DNA from: Streptomyces sp. DG2A-72
Lineage (GTDB): Bacteria > Actinomycetota > Actinomycetes > Streptomycetales > Streptomycetaceae
Reading direction: 5' to 3'
DNA length: 64,000 bases
NCBI RefSeq assembly: GCF_030499575.1
Contig: NZ_JASTLC010000001.1
Coordinates: 9,262,001 to 9,326,000, forward strand
The notes under the pieces are model-generated. The model was not told the DNA's origin. It was given only the letters and a program-made list of their open reading frames with translations, and searched no databases. Positions within the stretch are counted from its first letter, which is position 1; every line of letters starts with the position of its first letter. The position numbers and the translations under genes were made by a program. Below, piece by piece: positions 48,315-59,785 of the stretch.

Positions 48315-51300
48315 ATGGCAACGCCCAACGAAAAGGTCGTCGAAGCACTTCGCGCCTCACTCAAGGAAACGGAGCTGCTGCGCCAGCAGAACAACGCCCT
48401 GCGCGCTGCCTCCAGCGAGCCGATTGCGATTGTGGGGATGGGGTGTCGTTTTCCGGGGGGTGTGGTTTCTCCGGAGGGGTTGTGGGAGGTGGTGTTGTCG
48501 GGTGCGGATGTGATTTCGGATTTCCCGTCGGACCGTGGCTGGGACGTGGAGGGGCTGTACGACCCTGATCCGGATCGTCCTGGGAAGACGTACGGGCGTC
48601 GGGGCGGTTTCCTGGACGCGGTGGCGGATTTCGATGCCGGGTTCTTCGGGATTTCGCCGCGTGAGGCGTTGGCGATGGATCCGCAGCAGCGGTTGCTGTT
48701 GGAGACGGCGTGGGAGGCGTTCGAGCGGGCCGGTATCGATCCGGCGACGCTGCGGGGGAGTCGGACGGGTGTGTTCGCGGGGGTGATGTACCACGATTAC
48801 GCGTCGCGGCTGCGGGAGGTGCCGGGGCATCTTGAGGGGCTGATGGGGACGGGTAATGCGACGAGTGTGGTTGCGGGGCGTCTGTCGTACACGTTCGGGC
48901 TTGAGGGTCCTTCGGTGAGTGTTGATACGGCGTGTTCGTCGTCGCTGGTTGCTCTTCATCTTGCTGTGCAGGCGTTGCGTGCGGGTGAGTGTGAGATGGC
49001 GCTTGCGGGTGGGGTGACGGTGATGGCGACGCCGGAGGCGTTTGTGAATTTCAGTCGTCAGCGGGGGCTGGCGGTGGATGGTCGGTGTAAGGCGTTCGGT
49101 GCGGGTGCGGACGGCACGGGGTGGGCTGAGGGTGCGGGGATGTTGCTGGTGGAGCGGTTGTCCGACGCCGAGCGGCTGGGGCATCGGGTGCTGGCGGTGG
49201 TGCGGGGCAGCGCGGTCAACCAGGACGGTGCGTCCAACGGTCTTACGGCGCCCAACGGGCCGTCTCAGCAGCGGGTGATCCGGCAGGCGCTGGCCGCCGC
49301 TGGTCTCACCCCGGCCGGCATCGACGCGGTGGAGGCCCATGGCACGGGTACCTCGTTGGGTGACCCGATCGAGGTGCAGGCGCTCCAGGCGACGTACGGG
49401 CAGGAGCGGCCGGTCGAACGGCCGCTGTGGCTGGGGTCGTTGAAGTCGAACATCGGGCATGCGCAGGCGGCGGCCGGTGTTGGCGGGATCATCAAGATGG
49501 TGATGGCGCTGCGGGCCGGTGTCCTTCCCCGGACTCTGCACGCCGACGAGCCCTCCCCGCATATCGACTGGTCGGCGGGGCAGGTGCGGCTGCTCAGCGA
49601 GCAGACCGTCTGGCCCGAGACCGGGCAGCCGCGTCGGGCGGCGGTGTCGTCGTTCGGGTTCAGCGGCACCAACGCCCACGTGATCATCGAGCAGGCCCCC
49701 GAGCCCGCAGAGCCTGCCGAGGTCGGGCCCTCGGACGGGGATGTGGTGCCGTGGGTGGTCTCGGGCGCCTCGTCGGAGGGGCGGCGGGCGCAGGGGGAGC
49801 GGCTACGGTCGTATCTCGCCGAGCGGCCCGAACTCAGGCCCGTGGACGTGGCGTTCTCCCTCGCGACGACGCGCAGCGCGCTGGAGCACCGGGCTGTCGT
49901 CGTGGGCGCCGATCGGAACGAACTTCTCGACGGCCTCGGTGAGTTGTCCCTCACCGGCCCTGTGGCGGAGGGCATGTCCGCCTTCCTGTTCACGGGGCAG
50001 GGTGCTCAGCGGTTGGGCATGGGGCGGGAGTTGTACGACGCCTTCCCTGTGTTCCGCGAAGCGCTGGATGACGTGTGCGCTGGTCTTGATCCGTTGCTGT
50101 CGCGTCCGTTGCGGGAGGTGATGTGGGGTGAGGACGCGGAGGCTCTTTCGCGGACGGAGTTCACGCAGTCGGCGTTGTTCGCGGTGGAGGTGGCGCTGTT
50201 CCGGTTGCTGGAGTCGTGGGGGATCCGGCCGGATGCGGTGGCCGGGCACTCGATCGGTGAGATCGCCGCCGCGCATGTGACCGGGGTGCTCTCCCTGGCG
50301 GACGCGTGTGCGCTGGTTGCTGCGCGGGGCCGGTTGATGCAGGCGTTGCCCGCTGGTGGCGTGATGGTCGCGGTGCAGGCGGGCGAGGACGAGGTGCTGG
50401 CCCTGCTGGCGGAGGTGTCCGACCGGGCCGGTGTCGCCGCCGTCAACGCCCCTGAAGCGGTGGTGATCTCCGGTGCCGAGGCGGAGGTCGAGCAGGTCGC
50501 TGCCGTGCTCGCCGCCCAGGGCAGGCGGGTCAAGCGGCTCGCAGTGAGTCACGCCTTCCACTCCCCGTTGATGGAGCCGATGCTGGAGGACTTCCGGGCC
50601 GTCGTGGAGGGGTTGACCTTCCGCGACGTGCCGTCGGTGCCGTTCGTGTCGACCGTCACCGGCGCGGTTGTGGGCGCGGAGATCGCTGACCCCTCGTACT
50701 GGGTGCGGCATGTCCGGGAGGCCGTCCGGTTCGCGGACGGGCTGCGGGCGCTGCACGCCTTCGGAGCCAGGCGGTTCGTCGAGATAGGCCCGGACGCTGT
50801 CCTGACCGGGCTTGTCGAGCAGACTCTCGAGACGGACGCCGTGGCCGTACTGCGGCGGCGGGTGCCCGAGGTGCGGGCGGCGGTCGAGGCGGCCGGTGGC
50901 TTCTTCGTGCGGGGTGGTTCGGTCGACTGGTCGGCGTTGCTGGCCGGTGGGCGGCGCGTCGACCTGCCGACGTACGCCTTCCAGCACGAGCGGTACTGGC
51001 TGGACGCCCCCGTCGGCGTCGGTGATGTCACGGCCGTCGGTCTGAGCGCGGCGCGGCATCCGCTGCTGGGCGGTGCCATCACGCTCGCCGACCGCTCGGG
51101 CGTGCTGCTCACCGGGCGGCTGTCGCCGGCGACCCACGCCTGGTTGGCGGACCACGCGGTTCACGGCACCGTCCTCGTGCCCGGCACCGCGCTGGTCGAG
51201 CTGGCGCTGCGGGCCGGTGAGGAGGTCGGCTGCGACACCATCGAGGAGCTGACCCTCCAGGCGCCGCTGGTGCTCCCGGCGACCGGCGCCGGCGCCGTCC

Positions 51301-54300
51301 AGGTGCAGATCGTCGTCGGTGAACCGGACGCCCGGAACCTGCGCCCGGTCGACGTTTACGCCCGCATCGAGGACGACACGGTCGACGCCTCCTGGACCTG
51401 CCACGCCACCGGCCTCATCGCCCCCGGCACCAGGACCCCGGAGGAGGCCGCCGACTTCGCCGTCTGGCCGCCGCGCGACGCGGAACCGGTCGACATCGGC
51501 GGCTTCTACGACGCGATGGCCTACCGCGGCTACGACTACGGGCCCGTCTTCCGGGGCCTGCGCAGCGTCTGGCGGCGCGGCGACGAGGTGTTCGCCGAGA
51601 TCGCGCTGCCGGCGGAAGCGGCCGACACGGCCCGGGAGTTCGGGGTGCACCCCGCCCTACTGGACTCCGCCCTGCACGCCGCCGCGGCGGCGGCCGACGA
51701 GCGGGTTGACGGCGCCCGCGTCCCCTTCTCCTGGCGCCGCGTCGCGCTGTACGCGGCGGGTGCCACGGCCCTTCGGGTCCACCTCACCCCCGCCGGAGAG
51801 AGCCTCGCCCTTCGCGCGGCGGACACGGAGGGCCAGTTGGTAGCCTCCGTGGAGTCGCTGGTATTCCGCGAGGTGAGCCGGGAGCAGATGGCCGCCTCCC
51901 AGGGCGCCGACTCCCTGTTCCGGACGGAGTGGGTGCCGGCGCAGGCGACTTCGAACGCGACCGACGAGGCTTGGGCGGTGCTCGGCGACGGGCTCCTGGC
52001 CGAGGGCGGTCGGGCGTTCGCCGACGTCGATGCGCTGCTGGCTTCTGGGTCGGCTGTTCCTGGCACGGTGGTGTTGGAGTGTGCGCCCGTTGAGGGTGGT
52101 TCGGTGCCGGATGCCGTGCGGGGTCGGCTGGCGGATGTACTCGGGCTGGTGCAGCGGTGGGTCACTGACGAGCGGCTGGCGTCGTCGCGGCTGGTCGTGG
52201 TGACCCGGGGTGCTGTGGCCGTGTTGGGTGACGAGCCGGTGGATGTGCGGGTGGCGCCGGTGTGGGGTCTGGTGCGTGCGGCTCAGGCCGAGCATCCGGA
52301 CCGGTTCGTGCTGGCGGATCTTCCGGTGGACGTCGGTGCCGATGCGCTGGCGGCCGGGCTGGCCTGCGGTGAGGCGCAGTGGGCCGTCCGGGACGGTGCC
52401 GTACGCGTCCCGCGCCTGACCCGTGTGCAGGCTGCTGTCCCCGGTGTCCCGGCGTTCGGGGATGGTCCGGTGCTGGTCACGGGTGCGTCTGGTGCGCTGG
52501 GTGGTGTCGTCGCCCGGCACTTGGTGGCGGTGCATGGTGTGCGGGAGTTGGTGCTGCTGAGCCGCCGGGGTCTCGCCGCCGGCGGTATGGACGTACTGCG
52601 TGATGAACTCACCGACCAGGGTGCGACTGTCGAGGTGCTGGCCTGCGATGCGGCCGACCGGGACGCGTTGGCGCAGGTCCTCGACGGCCGTCGGCTCACC
52701 GCCGTGATCCATGCGGCGGGTGTGCTGGACGACGGTGTGCTGGAGTCCCTGGACGCGTCTCGCTTCGACAGGGTGCTGCGGCCGAAGGTGGACGCGGCCT
52801 GGAACCTGCACGAACTGACCCGTGACCTGGACCTGGACGCCTTCGTGGTGTTCTCGTCGGCTGCCGGTGTGTTCGGCAACGCGGGTCAGGCCAACTACGC
52901 GGCGGCGAACGTGTTCCTGGACGCCCTTGCCCAGAGCCGGCGTGCCGAGGGGCTCCCCGGGCTGTCGCTGGCCTGGGGGCTGTGGGCCGACGACAGTGCC
53001 ATGACCGCCGGGCTCGCCGAGGCGGACGTGCGGCGGCTGTCGCGTTCGGGGGCCGGTGCGCTGTCGGTCGAGGAGGGGCTCGCGCTCCTCGACACCGCCG
53101 CCACGGCCGACCACGACGGCCTGCTGATCCCCGTACGCCTCGACCTCGCCGCCCTGCGCTCCGCCGACGCCGTACCCGAGCGAGTGCCGCCGATCTTGCG
53201 CGGACTCCTGCCCACCCCGGCCCGGACCCGACGCAGGGCCGTAGGCGCCGCGACCGGCGCGGCGGCCGATGGTGGTGAACTCGCCCGTACGCTCGCCGCG
53301 TTGGACGCCCCGGCGCGCGCGGCCCATGTACTGGACCTGATCCGGTCGGCCGTCGCGACGGTGCTCGGGCACGCCTCGCCAGACACGGTCGAGCCCGAGA
53401 AGTCGTTCCGAGACCTCGGCTTCGACTCGCTGACTGCGGTGGAGTTGCGTAATCGGCTCACCGCTACCACCGGTCTGCGGTTGTCCGCCACCCTGGTGTT
53501 CGACTACCCGACGTCCGCTGCCCTGGCCGATCATGTGCTGACGCAGGTCGTCGGCGAGGCCGGCCAGGTCGCGACCGCCCTCGTGTCCGCCGCGGCCGGC
53601 GCCGAGGACCCCATCGTGATCGTCGGGATGGGCTGCCGCTACCCGGGTGAGGTCATGACGCCCGAGGACCTGTGGGACCTCGTCCTGTCCGGCGGCGACT
53701 CTGTGTCCGAGTTTCCCTCCGACCGCGGCTGGGACCTGGAGAACGTCTACCACCCCGACCCCGACCACCCCGGCACCACCTACTCCCGCGAGGGCGGCTT
53801 CCTGCACCGCGCCGCCGACTTCGACCCGGCGTTCTTCGGGATCTCCCCGCGTGAGGCGCTGGCCATGGACCCGCAGCAACGGCTGCTGTTGGAGACGGCG
53901 TGGGAGGCGTTCGAGCGGGCCGGTATCGATCCGGCGACGCTGCGGGGCAGCCGGACGGGTGTGTTCGCGGGGGTGATGTACCACGATTACGCGTCGCGGC
54001 TGCGGGAGGTGCCCGGCCACATGGAGGGTCTGATGGGCACCGGCACGGCCGCCAGTGTGGTCTCCGGCAGACTGTCGTACACGTTCGGGCTGGAGGGCCC
54101 GGCGGTGACCGTCGACACGGCCTGCTCGTCGTCGCTGGTCGCGCTGCACCTCGCTGTGCAGGCGTTGCGTGCGGGTGAGTGTGAGATGGCGCTCGCCGGT
54201 GGGGTGACGGTGATGGCGACGCCGGGCGCGTTCATCAACTTCAGTCGGCACCGCGGACTTTCGCCCGACGGTCGGTGCAAGGCGTTCGGTGCGGGTGCGG

Positions 54301-57300
54301 ACGGCACGGGGTGGGCTGAGGGTGCGGGGATGCTGCTGGTGGAGCGGTTGTCCGACGCCCAGCGGCTGGGCCACCCGATCCTGGCGGTCGTGCGGGGCAG
54401 CGCGGTCAACCAGGACGGTGCGTCCAACGGTCTTACGGCGCCCAACGGTCCCTCCCAGCAGCGGGTGATCCGGCAGGCGCTGGCCGCCGCTGGTCTCACC
54501 CCGGCCGGCATTGACGCGGTGGAGGCCCATGGCACGGGTACCTCGTTGGGTGACCCGATCGAGGTGCAGGCGCTCCAGGCGACGTACGGGCAGGGGCGGT
54601 CGGTCGAACGGCCGCTGTGGCTGGGGTCGTTGAAGTCGAACATCGGGCATGCGCAGGCGGCGGCCGGTGTAGGGGGCGTCATCAAGATGGTGATGGCGCT
54701 GCGTGAGGGCGTCCTTCCCCGGACCCTGCACGCCGACGAATCCTCCCCGCATATCGACTGGTCGGCGGGGCAGGTGCGGCTGCTCAGCGAGCAGACCGTC
54801 TGGCCCGAGACCGGACAGGCGCGGCGGGCGGCGGTGTCGTCGTTCGGGTTCAGCGGCACCAACGCCCACGTGATCATTGAGCAGGCCCCCGAGCCTGCCG
54901 AGCCGACCGACACCAGGCCTTGGGACGGGGGCGCCCTGCCGTGGGTTCTGTCGGCGGCCTCCCCGCAGGGCCTGCGCGCCCAGGCGGAGCGGCTGCGGTC
55001 GTACGTCGCCGAGCGGCCCGAACTGCGGCCGGTGGACGTGGCGTTCTCCCTCGCTACCACCCGGAGCGTGCTGGAACACCGGGCTCTCGTCGTCGGCGCC
55101 GACCGCGACGGCCTCCTCACCGCCCTCGACACCCCGACGGAGACCACCGACACCCCGACCGGCCGCACCGCCTTCCTGTTCACGGGGCAGGGTGCTCAGC
55201 GGTTGGGCATGGGGCGGGAGTTGTACGACGCCTACCCCGCGTTCCGGGACGCGCTGGACGATGCCTGTGCGGTGCTTGATCCGTTGCTGTCGCGTCCGTT
55301 GCGGGAGGTGATGTGGGGTGAGGACGCGGAGGCTCTTTCGCGGACGGAGTTCACGCAGTCGGCGTTGTTCGCGGTGGAGGTGGCGTTGTTCCGGTTGCTG
55401 GAGTCGTGGGGGATCCGGCCGGATGCGGTGGCCGGGCACTCGATCGGTGAGATCGCCGCCGCGCATGTGACCGGGGTGCTCTCCCTGGCGGACGCGTGTG
55501 CGCTGGTTGCTGCGCGGGGCCGGTTGATGCAGGCGTTGCCCGCTGGTGGCGTGATGGTCGCGGTGCAGGCGGGCGAGGACGAGGTGCTGGCCCTGCTGGC
55601 GGAGGTGTCCGACCGGGCCGGTGTCGCCGCCGTCAACGCCCCTGAAGCGGTGGTGATCTCCGGTGCCGAGGCGGAGGTCGAGCAGGTCGCCGGCGCCTTG
55701 GCCGCCCAGGGCAGGCGGGTCAAGCGGCTCGCAGTGAGTCACGCCTTCCACTCCCCGTTGATGGAGCCGATGCTGGAGGACTTCCGGGCCGTCGTGGAGG
55801 GACTGACCTTCCATTCCCCTGCGCTGCCCGTCGTGTCGACCCTCACCGGGGCCGCCGTGTCGGGCGAGATGGGCGCCGCCGACTACTGGGTCTCCCACGT
55901 CCGTGCGACCGTCCGCTTCGCCGACGGGGTGCGCGCCCTGCACGCCCTGGGCGTGCGGAACTTCGTGGAGGTCGGTCCGGACGGCGTGCTGACCGGGCTC
56001 GTCGAACAGGCCCTGGAGACGGACGTGGCCGCCGTGGCCGTACTGCGTCGCGATCAGGCCGATGCGCGGGCGCTCATGTCCGCGGTGGGCCGGCTGCACC
56101 TGGCCGGGGTCCCCGTCGACTGGCCGGCGGTGCTGCCCGGCGCCCGGCGCGTCGAACTGCCCACGTACGCCTTCCAGCACGAGCGCTATTGGCTGGACCC
56201 GGAGGAGTTGGAGGCGGCCGACGGCACGGTGGCTCCGGTCACGTCCCAGGACAGTGCAGAGATGCCGGACACCGACGCCCGTTTCTGGCTGGCCGTGGCC
56301 GATGAGGACCTGGGCTCGCTGGCGGCCCTGCTGGGGGTCGACGGCGAGACGGGCGGCGCGCGGGAACGCGCGGCGGTCGAGGCGGCGTTGCCGGTCCTCG
56401 CGTCGTGGCTGAGGCGTAGGCGGGCCGACGCCCCCGCGCCGCACTATCGCGTCGGCTGGACCGCCGTGGCCCGGCGTCCGGACGACGCTACGGCACGGCT
56501 GCGGGGCACCTGGCTGCTGGCCGTACCGGCGCGGCTCGGTGCCGAGGACGCCCTGGTGACGCGCCTCGCCTCGGCGCTGGGAGCCGCGGGAGCCGACGTA
56601 CGGGTCGTCGCCGGTGACCCGGAGGCAGCGTCGCACGACGACCTCGCCGCCGAAGTGTCGTCCCTGGCGGCGGACGGCGGTGATCTCGCCGGTGTCCTGT
56701 CGCTGCTCGGCCTCATGTCGGCGGACGGCCCCGGGGCCGCTCGGGAGGCGGCCGCCGGCACGCTGGCACTGCTGCGTGCCCTGTCCGGCGCCGGTGCGTC
56801 CGTGCCCGTGTGGTCCCTGACCGCGGGGGCCGTGTCGACGGGCGGCTCGGAGCGGGTGACCGCGCCCGCCCAGGCCGTGCTGTGGGGCCTCGGCCGGCTG
56901 CTCGCGGAGGACACCGAAGCGCGCTGGGCCGGTGTCGTCGACGTACCAGCCCGGTGCGGTGACCGTGTGCTGAGGCGGCTGACCGAGGTGCTGGCGGCCC
57001 CGGCCGAGGAGACCGAGCTGGCCGTGCGTGACGCGGGTGTGTTCGCCCGGCGACTCCTGAAGGCGGCCGGTGCGGCCGACGGCCCGGCCACGGCCACGGC
57101 ACTCGCGCCGCGCGGCACGCTCCTGGTGAGCGGCGGCATCGACACCTGGCGGGACCGCGTGGCCCGCCGTCTGCTGGCCTCCGGTGCGGCGCACGTCCTT
57201 GTGGCCACCGCGCCGGACGAGCCGGAGCCGGCGGGCACGCCGGAACCCGCCGTGGACGGGATCACCCACGTCGTCTGCGACGTCTCCGACCGCCCTGCGT

Positions 57301-58136
57301 TGGCCCACCTCGTCGCATCGCTGGCCGACGGGCCCGACGGGCGTCCCCTGGGCGGCGTGGTGCACGCCCCGCGCGTCGCCGCGGCCGACGGCCCGCTGGA
57401 CAAGGCGCTCGACGAAGTCCTGGGCGCCGAACTCCCCGCTCTGACAGGACTTTCCGGCACCGCGGACCCGGTCGCCCTGTTCCTCGCCGTGGACGTGGAC
57501 GCCCTGGTCGGCGCCCCGGACACCGGTGCCGTCGCGGCGCTGGCCGGCTGGTGGGAGGCCGTGGTCCGGGAACGGGCCGCCGACCGGGCGCCGGTACGGC
57601 TGATCGCCGCCGACCCCGATGGGCTCGACCTCGCCGTGCTGGACCGGGCCCTGGAGCGGGAGGACGGGCTGCTGGTCGTCACGGGACGGGACTGGGCGCA
57701 GTACGCCGGCACTCGCGCGGACACTCGCGGCAGGCGCCTCCTGGAGGGTCTCCCCGAGGCGCGGGCGGCGCTCACCGCGGCGTCCCCCGCAGGGGAGGCG
57801 GGGGAGTCCGGCCGGCTGGCCGGGGTCGACGGCCCCGAGTCGCTGCGCCGCGTCCTCGCCGCAGGGGACGCCGGCCAGCGGCTGGAGACGCTGGTGGAGC
57901 TGGTGCGCGGGCAGGTCGCCGTCGTCCTCGGGCACGCGTCGGCCGACGCCGTCTCCGCCGACGGCGACTTCATGGACCTGGGGTTCGCCTCGCTCACCGC
58001 GGTCGAGTTCGGGCACCGCCTCACCGCGATCACCGGGCTGAAACTGCCCACCACCCTGATCTACGACCACCTCAACCCGGTCGAGCTCGCCGAGTACCTC
58101 GCGGACGAACTCGCCCCCGAACTCACCGCCGCCTGA
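48315..58136 (+). CDS. lipPks4: Type I PKS: module 6 (KS-AT-DH-KR-ACP) and module 7 (KS-AT-inactive KR-ACP)
   Basis: 3273 residues from ATG 48315. The N-terminal coil [19 protein letters not shown] differs from those of PKS2 and PKS3 and suits the C-terminus of PKS3. M6: KS Cys207; AT Ser646 and HAFH 746; DH His947 with LLDSALH; KR Tyr1528; ACP Ser1705. M7: KS Cys1937; AT Ser2376 and HAFH 2476, malonyl; then a dimerisation-type linker ([19 protein letters not shown]) and a KR-like region (about 2730-3110) in which the nucleotide loop reads [14 protein letters not shown] and no Ser/Tyr/Asn catalytic block exists, so it cannot reduce. ACP7 has LGFASL (Ser3226). The protein ends without a TE domain. 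The retained beta-keto group is required for Dieckmann closure to a tetramic acid. Confidence 0.93.
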   Translation: MATPNEKVVEALRASLKETELLRQQNNALRAASSEPIAIVGMGCRFPGGVVSPEGLWEVVLSGADVISDFPSDRGWDVEGLYDPDPDRPGKTYGRRGGFLDAVADFDAGFFGISPREALAMDPQQRLLLETAWEAFERAGIDPATLRGSRTGVFAGVMYHDYASRLREVPGHLEGLMGTGNATSVVAGRLSYTFGLEGPSVSVDTACSSSLVALHLAVQALRAGECEMALAGGVTVMATPEAFVNFSRQRGLAVDGRCKAFGAGADGTGWAEGAGMLLVERLSDAERLGHRVLAVVRGSAVNQDGASNGLTAPNGPSQQRVIRQALAAAGLTPAGIDAVEAHGTGTSLGDPIEVQALQATYGQERPVERPLWLGSLKSNIGHAQAAAGVGGIIKMVMALRAGVLPRTLHADEPSPHIDWSAGQVRLLSEQTVWPETGQPRRAAVSSFGFSGTNAHVIIEQAPEPAEPAEVGPSDGDVVPWVVSGASSEGRRAQGERLRSYLAERPELRPVDVAFSLATTRSALEHRAVVVGADRNELLDGLGELSLTGPVAEGMSAFLFTGQGAQRLGMGRELYDAFPVFREALDDVCAGLDPLLSRPLREVMWGEDAEALSRTEFTQSALFAVEVALFRLLESWGIRPDAVAGHSIGEIAAAHVTGVLSLADACALVAARGRLMQALPAGGVMVAVQAGEDEVLALLAEVSDRAGVAAVNAPEAVVISGAEAEVEQVAAVLAAQGRRVKRLAVSHAFHSPLMEPMLEDFRAVVEGLTFRDVPSVPFVSTVTGAVVGAEIADPSYWVRHVREAVRFADGLRALHAFGARRFVEIGPDAVLTGLVEQTLETDAVAVLRRRVPEVRAAVEAAGGFFVRGGSVDWSALLAGGRRVDLPTYAFQHERYWLDAPVGVGDVTAVGLSAARHPLLGGAITLADRSGVLLTGRLSPATHAWLADHAVHGTVLVPGTALVELALRAGEEVGCDTIEELTLQAPLVLPATGAGAVQVQIVVGEPDARNLRPVDVYARIEDDTVDASWTCHATGLIAPGTRTPEEAADFAVWPPRDAEPVDIGGFYDAMAYRGYDYGPVFRGLRSVWRRGDEVFAEIALPAEAADTAREFGVHPALLDSALHAAAAAADERVDGARVPFSWRRVALYAAGATALRVHLTPAGESLALRAADTEGQLVASVESLVFREVSREQMAASQGADSLFRTEWVPAQATSNATDEAWAVLGDGLLAEGGRAFADVDALLASGSAVPGTVVLECAPVEGGSVPDAVRGRLADVLGLVQRWVTDERLASSRLVVVTRGAVAVLGDEPVDVRVAPVWGLVRAAQAEHPDRFVLADLPVDVGADALAAGLACGEAQWAVRDGAVRVPRLTRVQAAVPGVPAFGDGPVLVTGASGALGGVVARHLVAVHGVRELVLLSRRGLAAGGMDVLRDELTDQGATVEVLACDAADRDALAQVLDGRRLTAVIHAAGVLDDGVLESLDASRFDRVLRPKVDAAWNLHELTRDLDLDAFVVFSSAAGVFGNAGQANYAAANVFLDALAQSRRAEGLPGLSLAWGLWADDSAMTAGLAEADVRRLSRSGAGALSVEEGLALLDTAATADHDGLLIPVRLDLAALRSADAVPERVPPILRGLLPTPARTRRRAVGAATGAAADGGELARTLAALDAPARAAHVLDLIRSAVATVLGHASPDTVEPEKSFRDLGFDSLTAVELRNRLTATTGLRLSATLVFDYPTSAALADHVLTQVVGEAGQVATALVSAAAGAEDPIVIVGMGCRYPGEVMTPEDLWDLVLSGGDSVSEFPSDRGWDLENVYHPDPDHPGTTYSREGGFLHRAADFDPAFFGISPREALAMDPQQRLLLETAWEAFERAGIDPATLRGSRTGVFAGVMYHDYASRLREVPGHMEGLMGTGTAASVVSGRLSYTFGLEGPAVTVDTACSSSLVALHLAVQALRAGECEMALAGGVTVMATPGAFINFSRHRGLSPDGRCKAFGAGADGTGWAEGAGMLLVERLSDAQRLGHPILAVVRGSAVNQDGASNGLTAPNGPSQQRVIRQALAAAGLTPAGIDAVEAHGTGTSLGDPIEVQALQATYGQGRSVERPLWLGSLKSNIGHAQAAAGVGGVIKMVMALREGVLPRTLHADESSPHIDWSAGQVRLLSEQTVWPETGQARRAAVSSFGFSGTNAHVIIEQAPEPAEPTDTRPWDGGALPWVLSAASPQGLRAQAERLRSYVAERPELRPVDVAFSLATTRSVLEHRALVVGADRDGLLTALDTPTETTDTPTGRTAFLFTGQGAQRLGMGRELYDAYPAFRDALDDACAVLDPLLSRPLREVMWGEDAEALSRTEFTQSALFAVEVALFRLLESWGIRPDAVAGHSIGEIAAAHVTGVLSLADACALVAARGRLMQALPAGGVMVAVQAGEDEVLALLAEVSDRAGVAAVNAPEAVVISGAEAEVEQVAGALAAQGRRVKRLAVSHAFHSPLMEPMLEDFRAVVEGLTFHSPALPVVSTLTGAAVSGEMGAADYWVSHVRATVRFADGVRALHALGVRNFVEVGPDGVLTGLVEQALETDVAAVAVLRRDQADARALMSAVGRLHLAGVPVDWPAVLPGARRVELPTYAFQHERYWLDPEELEAADGTVAPVTSQDSAEMPDTDARFWLAVADEDLGSLAALLGVDGETGGARERAAVEAALPVLASWLRRRRADAPAPHYRVGWTAVARRPDDATARLRGTWLLAVPARLGAEDALVTRLASALGAAGADVRVVAGDPEAASHDDLAAEVSSLAADGGDLAGVLSLLGLMSADGPGAAREAAAGTLALLRALSGAGASVPVWSLTAGAVSTGGSERVTAPAQAVLWGLGRLLAEDTEARWAGVVDVPARCGDRVLRRLTEVLAAPAEETELAVRDAGVFARRLLKAAGAADGPATATALAPRGTLLVSGGIDTWRDRVARRLLASGAAHVLVATAPDEPEPAGTPEPAVDGITHVVCDVSDRPALAHLVASLADGPDGRPLGGVVHAPRVAAADGPLDKALDEVLGAELPALTGLSGTADPVALFLAVDVDALVGAPDTGAVAALAGWWEAVVRERAADRAPVRLIAADPDGLDLAVLDRALEREDGLLVVTGRDWAQYAGTRADTRGRRLLEGLPEARAALTAASPAGEAGESGRLAGVDGPESLRRVLAAGDAGQRLETLVELVRGQVAVVLGHASADAVSADGDFMDLGFASLTAVEFGHRLTAITGLKLPTTLIYDHLNPVELAEYLADELAPELTAA
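48746..49291 (+). repeat. KS repeat, copy in module 6
   Basis: Partner of 43261-43806. Here the T-rich codon style begins earlier, at about 48420, so module 6 may be the source. Confidence 0.85.
50085..50757 (+). repeat. Malonyl-AT repeat, copy in module 6
   Basis: Partner of 44600-45272. One synonymous Ser codon change is visible before the Tyr-Trp of PSYWVRH. Confidence 0.75.
53418..53861 (+). repeat. ACP-linker-KS repeat, copy at the module 6/7 junction
   Basis: Partner of 42743-43186. Both copies sit at the internal junction of a bimodular protein. Confidence 0.8.
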
Positions 58137-58183
58137 CGGCACGGCCGGCGCCACCCCTTTGATCCGACAGAAAGTGGGACCCG

Positions 58184-58933
58184 ATGACCTCCGCAGTGGA
58201 CACCGGAGTCTGGATACGCCGTTACCGGCCCGCCCCCGACGCGGGCGTGCGACTGCTGTGCCTGCCGCACGCCGGCGGCGCGGCCAGCTACTACGTGCCC
58301 GTGGCCGCCGCGCTCGCGCCCGCCGCCGACGTGCTCGCCGTGCAGTACCCGGGGCGTCAGGACCGCCGCTCCGAGGAACCCCTCGCAGACCTGCGGGAGT
58401 TGGCGGACCGGGTCGCCGACGCGGTCCGTGACGGCGACGAGCGGCCCCTCGCGGTGTTCGGCCACAGCATGGGGGCGCTCCTCGGCTACGAGGTGGCACT
58501 CCGGCTGGAAGAGTCCGGACGCGGCCCGGTGGCACTGTTCGCGTCGGGGCGGCGCGCCCCGAGCGCGGTCAGGCCCAGCGAGGACATGCACAAGCACACC
58601 GACAGCGCCCTGCTGGACGGGGTGCGCCGGCTCAGCGGCACCGACGCTCAGGTCTTCGAGGACGAGGAGCTGGTGCGGATGGTGCTGCCCGCGATCCGCG
58701 CCGACTACCACGCAGTGGAGACGTACGAGCTGCGTCCCGGCGACCGCGTGCGCTGCCCGGTGACCGTGCTGACGGGCGACGACGACCCCATGACGACGGT
58801 GGAGGAGGCCCGCGCCTGGTCCGCCCACACCGAGGGCCCCACCGACCTCCACGTCTTCCCCGGCGGGCACTTCTATCTCAACGACTGCGCGGCGGAAGTC
58901 CTCGCCGTCATCCGGGCCCACTTGGGGTTGTGA
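58184..58933 (+). CDS. lipTe: Type II thioesterase (editing)
   Basis: 249 residues from ATG 58184, 47 bp after PKS4. An alpha/beta-hydrolase with GHSMG (Ser95), an acidic pair in TGDDDPM (about residues 199-201) and GGHFYL (His229) forms the Ser-Asp-His triad of external thioesterases. The N-terminal CLPHAGGAASYY and VQYPGRQDRR are typical. These enzymes remove stalled or wrong acyl groups from carrier proteins. It is not the chain-releasing enzyme, as tetramate formation needs a Dieckmann reaction. It is the last gene of the rightward operon and is followed by a strong terminator. Confidence 0.93.
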   Translation: MTSAVDTGVWIRRYRPAPDAGVRLLCLPHAGGAASYYVPVAAALAPAADVLAVQYPGRQDRRSEEPLADLRELADRVADAVRDGDERPLAVFGHSMGALLGYEVALRLEESGRGPVALFASGRRAPSAVRPSEDMHKHTDSALLDGVRRLSGTDAQVFEDEELVRMVLPAIRADYHAVETYELRPGDRVRCPVTVLTGDDDPMTTVEEARAWSAHTEGPTDLHVFPGGHFYLNDCAAEVLAVIRAHLGL

Positions 58934-58939
58934 CACGCC

Positions 58940-58985
58940 GACGAGGCCGGGCCGGCCCCCCGTGGGGAACCCGCCCGGCCTCGTC
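58940..58985. terminator. Bidirectional terminator between convergent lipTe and sugar operon
   Basis: GACGAGGCCGGGC (58940-58952) pairs perfectly with GCCCGGCCTCGTC (58973-58985), a 13-bp stem with a 20-base loop. It fills the 72-bp gap between the convergent genes. Confidence 0.75.
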
Positions 58986-59005
58986 GTGGGTCCGCGGCCG
59001 GTGCC

Positions 59006-59785
59006 TCAGACGAGGGCGGCCGGACGGTACGACGCCGTGTAGCGGACCAGGAGCCGTTCGAGGTACGCGGGCCCGCCGGCCGGGGCATGATCGCCGACGT
59101 GGTGGCGCAGCCGGTCGACGCGGACCGTGGTGCGCCCGCCCCGGTCGCCGGCGTCCACCACGTCCCAGCGTGCCGTCCGCCCCAACTGCCGCTCCACACC
59201 GCGCACGATGTCCTCGACGGCGTACGGCGTCCCCGCGGCCACGTTCAGCACCTCCCGACGCGTGCCCGAGGCGAGCAGCGCGTCCAGGCAGGCGACGACA
59301 TCGGCGACGTCGACCAGGTCGCGGTGGGCACCCGCGAAGACGCGGACCTCGCCGGAGGCGATCTGCGCGACCAGCGCGGGCAGCAGCTGGTGCGGGCGCT
59401 GGTGGCTGCCCACGACGTGGCTGAGCCGCAGCACCAGCCAGGAGGCGTCCGAGTCGGCCAGATCCTGCGCCAACCGCCGTTCCAGGTCCAGCTTGTGGCG
59501 TCCGTACGGGGTGACGGGCGCCGCGGACTCCTCCCCTGCGGGGGTGTCGCAGGTGCCGTAGAGGGCCTGGGACGCCGTGGAGAGGAACACCAGCGTGCGG
59601 CCCTCGGCCCCGCAACGGCGGGCGGTGTCCCGCACCAGGGCGGCCTCCCGTGCGAGGGCGTCCGGCGAGGCGACTGCCGTGCTCGACACCCCGGCGGCCA
59701 GCACGGTCACGTCCTCGTGTGCCCCCGCGAGGGCGGACAGATGGCGGGCGAGGAACCCGCGTCCGACGATCTCCACCGCACTCAC
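59006..59785 (-). CDS. NAD(P)-dependent sugar 4-ketoreductase (extended SDR), dTDP-digitoxose last step
   Basis: About 259 residues. The Rossmann start is EIVGRGFLARHLSALAG, and the catalytic pair is in VTPYGRHKLDLERRL (YxxxK). RLSHVVG and VFAGAHRDLVDVADVV fit NDP-sugar epimerases and reductases. It is shorter than the usual 300-330 residues. The start is either GTG 59785, whose codon overlaps the upstream stop as GTGA, or the adjacent GTG 59788. It is the third gene of a leftward, translationally coupled operon. Among the five steps to dTDP-D-digitoxose it is the only candidate for 4-keto reduction. Confidence 0.82.
   Translation of the reverse strand: MSAVEIVGRGFLARHLSALAGAHEDVTVLAAGVSSTAVASPDALAREAALVRDTARRCGAEGRTLVFLSTASQALYGTCDTPAGEESAAPVTPYGRHKLDLERRLAQDLADSDASWLVLRLSHVVGSHQRPHQLLPALVAQIASGEVRVFAGAHRDLVDVADVVACLDALLASGTRREVLNVAAGTPYAVEDIVRGVERQLGRTARWDVVDAGDRGGRTTVRVDRLRHHVGDHAPAGGPAYLERLLVRYTASYRPAALV

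Noticed and set aside
43261..49291. Repeats as a CRISPR array or an insertion sequence
   Set aside because: The units are hundreds of bases long, in frame, and coincide with PKS domains; there are no spacers or terminal inverted repeats.
20000..58136. Macrolide or macrolactam interpretation of the PKS
   Set aside because: No TE domain, no amino-acid starter loading genes, a C-PCP protein and a Dieckmann cyclase; the loading AT-ACP is of the short branched acyl type. The amidase alone does not make it a macrolactam cluster.
51657..58535. A 2292-residue open frame on the minus strand over PKS4 and the thioesterase
   Set aside because: It spans a gene boundary on the other strand and has no recognisable family; a codon-bias shadow.
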